Assembly: GCA_000531095.1 (NCBI GenBank)
Contig: HG799462.1
Location: 1,156,576 to 1,192,525, forward strand
Reading direction: 5' to 3'
Source: Gemmata massiliana
Lineage (GTDB): Bacteria; Planctomycetota; Planctomycetia; Gemmatales; Gemmataceae
DNA: 35,950 nucleotides
Positions within the stretch are counted from its first letter, which is position 1, and every line of letters begins with the position of its first letter. The notes beneath the pieces were generated by a model. It had not been told where the DNA came from, made no database searches, and saw nothing but the letters and a program-made list of their open reading frames with translations. Of the stretch, positions 24,392 through 31,306 are shown one piece after another. The position numbers and the translations under genes were made by a program.

Positions 24392-25699
24392 TCACACGCC
24401 GGCCTTCACCTTTTCGCGCTTGCCCGCGCTGATCGCGGCACAGGCTTTTCGCAACCGGCGAATGCCTTCGGGGATCTGGTCTTCCGTGGCCACACCGAAG
24501 CACAAACGGCACTCGTTGTTCGGCACCGAGTCGGTGTCGTCGAACACGTGACCGAACTGGCCCGGCACGTACATCACACCCGCTTCGAGCGCTGCTGGGA
24601 CCAGCGGACCGTCCGGGCCGGTGTCGATGCCGTCGAACGTGAGCCACACGTAGAACCCGCCCGCGGGGACGGTCCAGCGCGCCGCGGGGAAGTCGCGGAA
24701 CTCTGTTTCTAGCGCCTGAACCATCAGGTCGCGCTTCTTGCGGTACACGTTGCGGAGGTGCTCCGCGTGCTTCGCGTAGGCACCGGACGCGATCAACCGC
24801 GACGCGACGTGCTGCGACAGGTTTCCGGAGCCGAAGTCGTGGCTCCCTTTCAAGTGAAGGAGCGGGGCCATCACGTCGGGCGGCATGAGAGCGTAGCCGG
24901 TCTTCAGCCCGGGCGAGCACGGCTTCGAGAACGTGCTCGTGTACACCACGAACTCGTTCGTCGGATCGAACCGCTTCACGCTCGGTAGGTCGGCGCCAGT
25001 GAACCGCAACTCGCGATACGCCGCATCTTCGAGAACGATGATCCGGTGGTTCGTGCTGTACTGGCGCGCCAGTTCCACCAGCTTCGCCCGGCGGTCTACA
25101 GCGAGCGTCAACCCGGTCGGGTTCTGGAAGTAATCGACGGTGTAGATCACCTTCACGCGAGGCAGGTCACCAGACCGGCGGAGCCGTTCGAGTAGCGATT
25201 CGAGCGCGTCCATCCGCATGCCGTGCTCGTCCAGCGGTACCGTCAGTACCTTCGCGCCGTGAGACTGGAGCAGGCTGTGGAACACGAAGTACGACGGCGC
25301 TTCCGTGATAACGATGTCGCCCGGATCGAACAGCACTTCGCCGAGCAGGTACAGCAACTGTTGCGAGCCGGTCGTGATACACACGTCGTCGGCCGTGAGG
25401 TTGACATCAGAAGGGCGCACGCCGTCCGCGTCGCACACCAACTGGAGCACCTGTTCGCGCAGTTCCGGTAAACCCTGCGTTGAGCCGTATTGCAGCGCGG
25501 CGCGGCCCGTGAGCGGGTCGGCGACGATCTCGGCGACCGCTGCCCCCACTTCCTCCACCGGCAGCGAGCCTTCGTCCACCAATCCGGCGGCGAACGAGAT
25601 CAGGCCCGGCGTTTCGAGCGCCTTCTGGATGAAGTAACTGATGGGCGAATCGGTGGTGCGGCGGGACTTGCCCGACCGCGACAGGGGCGCCGGCGGCAT
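24392..25699 (-). CDS. PLP-dependent aminotransferase (LysN/2-aminoadipate-like)
   Basis: A 435-residue fold-type I, class I/II aminotransferase similar to the 2-aminoadipate/kynurenine-type group (no GntR domain in front). Seen: the N-terminal ISFAAGLVDEGSLPVEEVG, LQYGSTQGLPELREQV, TTGSQQLLYLLGEVLFDPGD, YTVDYFQNPTGLTL (the Asn and Asp region), the PLP-lysine in STFSKPCSPGLKTGY, and the C-terminal ECRLCFGVATEDQIPEGIRR with the substrate-binding Arg. AGGAGA lies just before the ATG at 25699. A strong intrinsic terminator sits only about 15 nt upstream of the ribosome binding site, so transcription must start in between or read through, which hints at attenuation. Substrate is not determined. 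Confidence 0.92.
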   Translation of the reverse strand: MPPAPLSRSGKSRRTTDSPISYFIQKALETPGLISFAAGLVDEGSLPVEEVGAAVAEIVADPLTGRAALQYGSTQGLPELREQVLQLVCDADGVRPSDVNLTADDVCITTGSQQLLYLLGEVLFDPGDIVITEAPSYFVFHSLLQSHGAKVLTVPLDEHGMRMDALESLLERLRRSGDLPRVKVIYTVDYFQNPTGLTLAVDRRAKLVELARQYSTNHRIIVLEDAAYRELRFTGADLPSVKRFDPTNEFVVYTSTFSKPCSPGLKTGYALMPPDVMAPLLHLKGSHDFGSGNLSQHVASRLIASGAYAKHAEHLRNVYRKKRDLMVQALETEFRDFPAARWTVPAGGFYVWLTFDGIDTGPDGPLVPAALEAGVMYVPGQFGHVFDDTDSVPNNECRLCFGVATEDQIPEGIRRLRKACAAISAGKREKVKAGV

Positions 25700-25713
25700 G
25701 CGATTCTCCTTGG

Positions 25714-25747
25714 AAAAGCAAAAAGCCCCGGAGGGTTACTCCGGGGC
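25714..25747 (-). terminator. Intrinsic terminator between a small peptide gene and the aminotransferase
   Basis: On the minus strand GCCCCGGAG (25747-25739) and CTCCGGGGC (25733-25725) form a perfect 9-bp stem with a 5-nt loop, followed by TTTTTGCTTTT. It lies directly upstream of the aminotransferase ribosome binding site and behind the 32-codon frame ending at 25782. Confidence 0.85.
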
Positions 25748-25781
25748 CGACGAGTGTTTCAGAACACGGTCGAACCCGGAG

Positions 25782-25880
25782 TCAGGTGACTGCGGCAACG
25801 GCGAAAATAACGGCAAGCGCGAGCGCGCCGGCAGCCGCGTAAGCGACGTGTGCCAGCCGAACTCGCGCCAGAGCCGTCAT
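25782..25880 (-). CDS. Putative 32-residue membrane peptide
   Basis: A small frame on the minus strand: MTALARVRLAHVAYAAAGAL continuing ALAVIFAVAAVT, then TGA at 25782-25784. It has a positively charged N-terminus (Arg6, Arg8) and a single hydrophobic helix of about 20 residues, like known bacterial small membrane proteins. GGGA lies about 10 nt upstream (weak). It is followed 35 nt later by a good intrinsic terminator, so a short transcript ending there would encode just this peptide. Alternatively the transcript is a leader or small RNA and the frame is incidental. It is divergent from the pseudokinase gene at 26131. Too short for ordinary gene callers. Confidence 0.45.
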   Translation of the reverse strand: MTALARVRLAHVAYAAAGALALAVIFAVAAVT

Positions 25881-26130
25881 TTCGTGCCGATCCCTTTGTC
25901 CGGTTTTCTCGACGGAAGTTTACTACCGCGCGAACGCGCTCTCGACAAGCGAAATATTCGATCGCCGCTCCGCTTGCCCCCGTTACCACCGGTATCTGAT
26001 GAGATCGGCACGCGGGGCACAACTGAAAACGTGTTCTATGGTTGGGTGCGTATCGTGCCGCGTCGAGGTCGGGTTACGCCCGTATCGCGGTTTTTCAGAT
26101 CACACACGAACGAATCCGGCACCGGTTCCC

Positions 26131-28131
26131 ATGTCTGCCTCCCTCGTCGCGAACCCCGTGGACGCTACGGCCCTCGCCGACGAGTTGGCCCGCTACCGGG
26201 TCGTTGACGCGGACCAGTTGAGCGGACTGTTGACCGAATTTCACGGCGACGGCGCGGGCGCGTTTGCGGACTTCCTCGTTCAGCGCGGTGCGATCAGCGC
26301 GTTCCAGGCCGAACGCGCGCTGTCGGGCGAATCGTCCCAGTTGGTGCTCGGTCCGTACCGGCTCGCCGGGGGCGCGGGCCGCGGAACGTTCGGGCCGTTG
26401 TTCTCTGCGACACACACGACCAAGCCCGGTGCGTTTACGATCCGGACAATGCCGCTGCGGAGCTTGTGGAAGGCGCGACAGGCGAAACAACTCGCGCGGG
26501 CGCTCGCGGTGGGCGAAGCGCACCCCGTGGTTATTCCACTTATTGAAGTCGATTCAGCGAACGGATTGCATTATCTTGTATGGTCACAAACCGACGGTGT
26601 GCGACTGTCGGATTATGTGGACGGCAACGGCCCGCTGCTCGCGAACGACGTGATCGCGATGCTAAGGCACATGGCTTCGGCGCTTGCCGCGTACCATACT
26701 CGGGGTGTCGTACACGGGGCGCTGACCCCGAGCTGCGTCGCGATCGGGACAGACGGCCGACCTCGGATACTCGAACTCGGCGCCGGCACGCTACTCGCGC
26801 AGAACCTGGACGCCGACGAGTCGCTGTTCGATTCGATGTCGGCCGCGTTCGCTTCGGCCAGCGTGCTAACGTTCGCGGCCCCGGAACTGGCGGTGTCGCC
26901 GCTCGCCCCGACGCCCGCGTGCGATCAGTACGCTCTCGGCACGGTGTGCTACTTCGCGCTCACCGGGTTGTCCCCGTACCCGCACCCGGCGCTCGCGGAG
27001 CAGCTCCGGGCGAAGCGGAACGGGCCACCCCCGTCGGTCGCGATCGTGAACCCCGACGTGCCGCGCGAACTCGCGGCCGTGCTAGACCGAATGATGGCTC
27101 CCGCGCCGGGCGCCCGGTTCCCGTCGCTGCACGAATTGGAAGAAGCGCTCGCGGAACTGGCGCTCACGGAACTGACGCCGGTCGAGCAACCGTCGGTGGA
27201 ACCGCTCCTCTCGCGCCTTCAGAAGCGGAGCGGCGAGACGAGCAAACCGATCGCGCGGGTGGTAACCGGATCCGGTACACTGCGCCCCGCCGCACGCGAC
27301 GACTCGGACGCCTCGATCTCGTTCGACTTGCCCGAGGCGACGGAACTCGCGCCCGAAACGGACCCGGTTCCGCGGCTCGCCCAAGCAGAAACGCTACCCA
27401 GCGGCAAACCGTTCGATAATGACCATACGCCCTCGCCCGTTTTCGCTCCGTCATCCTCACCCGCTCATTCGGGGGACCAGGACATGGCGAATCGGCTCCT
27501 CGGGGCACTGAACGGCGGTGGGAACCGCCCGGACCCGCCGCCCGATCCGCGCCTTTCGGTACCGAACCCGGTTCAGTGGCAAGCGCCCGACGCGACCAGC
27601 GGGGCGCCACAGGACCAGCCTTCCGGCGTGCGCAAGGGACCAGCGCCCGTACCCCCGGAGCAGCACCCGCCCGCGCACTCGTTGTTCTGGAAGAGGCTGC
27701 GCCGGAACCTGTTGTTCTGGAAGCCCCCGCGCGACACCGTACAAGTGAGTGTGTTCGGTCCGGCCGCCGCAACTCCCGGTCAGACGGTCCGGCTCACGCT
27801 GTTCCTGCACCAACCGGATGCGGTCGATAACGTGCGCACGTTGTCGCGCGTGTTCCAGAAGGACGCGGAACTCGTCGGGACCGGCTACCTGATGAGTGAG
27901 GTGGTACGGGCCGCGGAACTATCGGTCCACGTGTCGGTGTCCAACGCCGGGATCTCGCGGACGATGATGAAGTTCCAGTGGCGCGGGCAACCGCAGCGCC
28001 TCGGGTTCGACCTGCACATCCCTTGGGAGAGCGCGGAAGGCTGGCTGCCAGGACTAGTGTCCATCGGCCTCGAAGATGTGCGCGTGGGCAAGATCGAGTT
28101 CTGGCTGAACGTACCCGCACGCAAGGCTTAG
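26131..28131 (+). CDS. Pseudokinase with C-terminal TIR-associated-like domain
   Basis: A 666-residue protein. Residues 10-75 match the helical region in front of planctomycete Ser/Thr kinases (LARYRVVDADQLSGLLTEFH, then FLVQRGAISAFQAERAL). About 75-350 is a kinase fold that has lost its catalytic residues: RLAGGAGRGTFGPLFSATH as glycine loop, FTIRTM with Arg where Lys is expected, VVHGALTPSCVAI in place of HRDLKPxN, and LELGAG for DFG. A Pro-rich linker (about 355-530) follows. About 531-666 is a beta-rich domain (RDTVQVSVFGPAAATPGQTV, then KFQWRGQPQRLGFDL and GKIEFWLNVPA) that resembles a domain I recall C-terminal to bacterial TIR proteins. Start at 26131 is preferred over 25999 because the extra 44 residues look non-coding; no clear ribosome binding site. 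Confidence 0.85.
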   Translation: MSASLVANPVDATALADELARYRVVDADQLSGLLTEFHGDGAGAFADFLVQRGAISAFQAERALSGESSQLVLGPYRLAGGAGRGTFGPLFSATHTTKPGAFTIRTMPLRSLWKARQAKQLARALAVGEAHPVVIPLIEVDSANGLHYLVWSQTDGVRLSDYVDGNGPLLANDVIAMLRHMASALAAYHTRGVVHGALTPSCVAIGTDGRPRILELGAGTLLAQNLDADESLFDSMSAAFASASVLTFAAPELAVSPLAPTPACDQYALGTVCYFALTGLSPYPHPALAEQLRAKRNGPPPSVAIVNPDVPRELAAVLDRMMAPAPGARFPSLHELEEALAELALTELTPVEQPSVEPLLSRLQKRSGETSKPIARVVTGSGTLRPAARDDSDASISFDLPEATELAPETDPVPRLAQAETLPSGKPFDNDHTPSPVFAPSSSPAHSGDQDMANRLLGALNGGGNRPDPPPDPRLSVPNPVQWQAPDATSGAPQDQPSGVRKGPAPVPPEQHPPAHSLFWKRLRRNLLFWKPPRDTVQVSVFGPAAATPGQTVRLTLFLHQPDAVDNVRTLSRVFQKDAELVGTGYLMSEVVRAAELSVHVSVSNAGISRTMMKFQWRGQPQRLGFDLHIPWESAEGWLPGLVSIGLEDVRVGKIEFWLNVPARKA

Positions 28132-28138
28132 TGGGTGG

Positions 28139-28465
28139 ACGATAGAAGCCGCGGATAGCGCAGATTACGCAGATCAGACAAGAGAACGATTTCTAGCCCC
28201 GGATGGGGCGTAGGCGAGTAGCCAGGGGTGAAGCGTAAGCGCAACCCCTGGCGGTCTGAGCAAATCGACTCCGTCCTTTTACCGTGATATCCGCAATGAG
28301 TTTCCGCCTCTGCCGGGTTCGGTGGAGGCTCGCCAGGGGTTGCGCTAGCGCTTCACCCCTGGCTACTCGCCTACGCCCCTCTCGGGGCTTAAACGCATCT
28401 CCATTCTGATTTGTTTTCTGCCAGATCTGTGTTATCCGCGGCTCTGCTATCTGCTTCCCCTTGTG
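28139..28465. repeat. Large nested inverted repeat
   Basis: Inner arms 28195-28252 and 28331-28389 are about 59 nt with roughly five mismatches (AGCCCC..GGGGCGTAGGCGAGTAG..CAACCCCTGGCG). An outer, looser pair (GATAG..GCCGCGGATA..CAGAT near 28141-28170 and its complement near 28412-28460) surrounds them. It fills the 355-nt gap between the convergent pseudokinase and FHA genes, which holds no gene. Confidence 0.85.
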
Positions 28466-28486
28466 GCCATTCTGCCCTAACACCCG

Positions 28487-28900
28487 CTAGCCCTTTGGCG
28501 CCTTCTGTTCGGGGTACACATCGGGGAGCGCGTTGCGGCGGATCTGGTGTGTGGCGGCGTCTTTTTTGTTCCCCTTCTGAGAGCCGCCCTCGTTCTCCTT
28601 CTCCAACTTGTCGAGTTCGGCCCCGAACTTGACCACGTACTTCACGTTCGCGATCGCGATCGTGTCGTTGGGCAGCAGCGCCGCCCGGCGGACGCGCTGG
28701 CCGTTGACCCGCGTGCCGTTCGTGCTCCCGAGGTCGCGGAGCAACAGTAGGCCGTCGGTCTTCACGATGACGCAATGGAGCTTTGAGACACTTTTATGGT
28801 CGAGGCGCACGTCGCAATCTTCGTCCCGGCCGAAGAGCGTCATGTCTTTGAGCAGGTCGAGGGACGGACCGCCTTCGGCGGACACCAACCGGGCGCGCAT
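28487..28900 (-). CDS. FHA domain protein
   Basis: A 137-residue protein made of one forkhead-associated domain, which binds phosphothreonine peptides and so usually works with Ser/Thr kinases. The motif residues are all present: LFGRDEDCDVRLDHKSVSKL, HCVIV, and LRDLGSTNGTRVNGQRVRRA (GR, SxxH, NGTxVNG). The C-terminal 40 residues are charged and rich in Lys and Glu (ELDKLEKENEGGSQKGNKKD). The ATG at 28900 with AGGGTGA upstream is preferred over the longer frame to 29011. It is convergent with the pseudokinase across a nested inverted repeat and may read the output of one of the many kinases in this genome. Confidence 0.9.
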   Translation of the reverse strand: MRARLVSAEGGPSLDLLKDMTLFGRDEDCDVRLDHKSVSKLHCVIVKTDGLLLLRDLGSTNGTRVNGQRVRRAALLPNDTIAIANVKYVVKFGAELDKLEKENEGGSQKGNKKDAATHQIRRNALPDVYPEQKAPKG

Positions 28901-29094
28901 GAAATCACCCTGACTCGGGCGGAAGTTACCGCTGCATTCTCGCTCGCGGCGAGCGCAGGAACAAGAGACACGGCTTACCAAATTAGTAACACATTCCGTC
29001 CGACCGCGCACGGCCGGTATAGGCGGGTACGGCTACTCGGCACAGCGATTGCGACAGGACGCTCTCGCCCGATCCGTTTGCCGAGGAACCACCT

Positions 29095-29292
29095 ATGAGT
29101 TCGTCAAATATTCCGCCCGCACCGGGACCGGACGTTCCGACCCAACCGCACCCGGTCCCGAAGCCGCCCACCATTCCGCCGGATGTGGAGCCGGCGCAAC
29201 CCGGGATCGCGCCCGAGAGCCCAGCTCTACCGTACCCGGTGAACCCGCCGTCCCCCGGTCCCGCGCCGAGCGTCCCACCGACTTGGGGTTGA
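29095..29292 (+). CDS. Small Pro-rich protein (65 aa)
   Basis: A 65-residue protein composed almost wholly of Pro, Ser, Ala and Val (for example PPTIPPDVEPAQPGIAPESP), with no signal peptide, so probably an intrinsically disordered peptide. The gene is supported by a good ribosome binding site, GAGGAA, 6 nt before the ATG, and by a clean stop at 29290-29292. I do not recognise a family. It is divergent from the FHA gene and is followed by another small gene 197 nt later. Pro-rich ligands often bind SH3-like domains, but no partner is visible. Confidence 0.55.
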   Translation: MSSSNIPPAPGPDVPTQPHPVPKPPTIPPDVEPAQPGIAPESPALPYPVNPPSPGPAPSVPPTWG

Positions 29293-29489
29293 GTCTGAGC
29301 AACCGCGTTCCTATTTCTCGCGTGCCGGGCGACGCGCCGGGCTTCGGAAACTTTGCGATACCACCGAGGCTCATTGCGGGTTAGAATCCGAAAGCACTTC
29401 CTCTCTGGATTCTACCGCCCCGAATCCGTGCTATTCGTAAGAGTGCCGAACCGCCGGCCGCGCCGGGACTTTGAAAGGGACGCTCGCTC

Positions 29490-29750
29490 ATGGTCATGCG
29501 GAACGGGAACGACGGTCGGGGCGCGCGCCACTGGGACGACGTACCCCAGCGGCTCCGTACCCGCGTGTCGAGTCAACTCCGGTTCCCTGAGCCGTCCGAG
29601 GCTAGTAGCGAGTTCCCGGAACCGCAGCCCCTCTTTACCTTCGGTGAATTGGTCTACGATCTTTCACGACTCGCGCTCCTCTTTTTCGCAATTGCGGTCG
29701 CTAACACGGTCTTTCTGCTCGTTGCGCTCTCATTCCTTCGTGGCGGTTGA
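29490..29750 (+). CDS. Small C-terminally membrane-anchored protein (86 aa)
   Basis: An 86-residue protein. The first 50 residues are soluble and charged (MVMRNGNDGRGARHWDDVPQ, RLRTRVSSQL), and the C-terminus is a single hydrophobic helix: LALLFFAIAVANTVFLLVAL, then SFLRGG. This is a tail-anchored layout with the bulk of the chain on the cytoplasmic side (positive residues before the helix). AAGGGA 9 nt upstream supports the ATG at 29490. Unrecognised family. The upstream region (29293-29489) has no gene. The next gene, the YHS-like protein, is 181 nt further on. Confidence 0.6.
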   Translation: MVMRNGNDGRGARHWDDVPQRLRTRVSSQLRFPEPSEASSEFPEPQPLFTFGELVYDLSRLALLFFAIAVANTVFLLVALSFLRGG

Positions 29751-29871
29751 TCGAACGCTGTCATTGTGATCGCCCTTTCGCGCCCTCGAACGCACTTCAG
29801 CTTTGCGCCGCCTTCTCGAAACATCAACTCGTTTTGTCCGCGTGTTGCATCGTATCCGCGGTCTGCGGTAA

Positions 29872-30464
<593 letters not shown>

Positions 30465-30473
30465 GGAGGCCCC

Positions 30474-31250
30474 ATGCGCTCGTTCCCACTGGTCGCCCTC
30501 ACGCCGTTGGTCGCGCTGCTCGCGCCGGCCCTCGCACCCGCAGCCGAAAAGGAAGCCCGCTTGTACGAGATGCGAACCTACTATGCGGCACCGGGCAAGC
30601 TCGACGCGCTGAACGCCCGGTTCCGGGACCACACCCTCAAGTTGTTCGAGAAGCACGGGATCACCAATCACGCCTACTTCGTGCCGATCGACAACAAGGA
30701 CAACAAACTCGTCTACTTCGTCTCGTACCCGAACAAAGAGGCCCGCAAGAAGTCGTTCGAGACGTTTGGCGCCGACCCGGAATGGAAGAAGGCCCACGCC
30801 GACAGCGAGAAGGACGGCAAGCTGGTCGATAAGATCGAGTCGCTGTTCCTGGCGGAAACCGACTACTCGCCGGTGTTCAAGACCGAGAAGAGCAAAGAGG
30901 AGCGCGTGTTCGAGCTGCGCACCTACATCGCGACGCCGAACAACCTGGGCAACCTCAACGACCGGTTCAAGAACCACACGCTCAAGTTGTTCGAGAAGTA
31001 CGGCATGACGAACGTGGTGTACTGGAACGTGGCGAAGGGCGAAAAGGACGCGGACAAGCTGCTCGTGTACCTCCTGGCGCACAAGAGCAAGGACGCCGCG
31101 GCGAAGTCGTTCGACGGGTTCCGCAAAGACGCGGACTGGCTCGCGGCGCGGAAGGCGAGCGAGGAGAAGGGCGGCGGGAGCCTGACCGAAGCGAAGAACG
31201 GCGTGGTGTCCGAGTTCCTCAAGCCGACGGACTACTCCCCGCTGAAGTAG
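30474..31250 (+). CDS. Secreted tandem NIPSNAP-family protein
   Basis: A 258-residue exported protein with a signal peptide (MRSFPLVALTPLVALLAPAL, then APAAEK). Two NIPSNAP (dimeric alpha/beta-barrel type) domains follow in tandem: about residues 24-130 (RLYEMRTYYAAPGKLDALNA, RDHTLKLFEKHGI) and 135-245 (VFELRTYIATPNNLGNLNDR, KNHTLKLFEKYGM). The duplicated layout, with the same RTYxAxPxxLxxLNxRFxxHTLKLFEK pattern, shows internal gene duplication. GGAGG 4 nt before the ATG at 30474 sets the start; the longer frame to 30384 reads through the inverted repeat. Function is not known; exported NIPSNAP proteins are common in planctomycetes. Confidence 0.9.
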   Translation: MRSFPLVALTPLVALLAPALAPAAEKEARLYEMRTYYAAPGKLDALNARFRDHTLKLFEKHGITNHAYFVPIDNKDNKLVYFVSYPNKEARKKSFETFGADPEWKKAHADSEKDGKLVDKIESLFLAETDYSPVFKTEKSKEERVFELRTYIATPNNLGNLNDRFKNHTLKLFEKYGMTNVVYWNVAKGEKDADKLLVYLLAHKSKDAAAKSFDGFRKDADWLAARKASEEKGGGSLTEAKNGVVSEFLKPTDYSPLK

Positions 31251-31306
31251 TTGCACAAGCCCCGCGCCGGGCGAACTTCACTCGCGCCCGGCGCGGTAGC
31301 TCGCGC

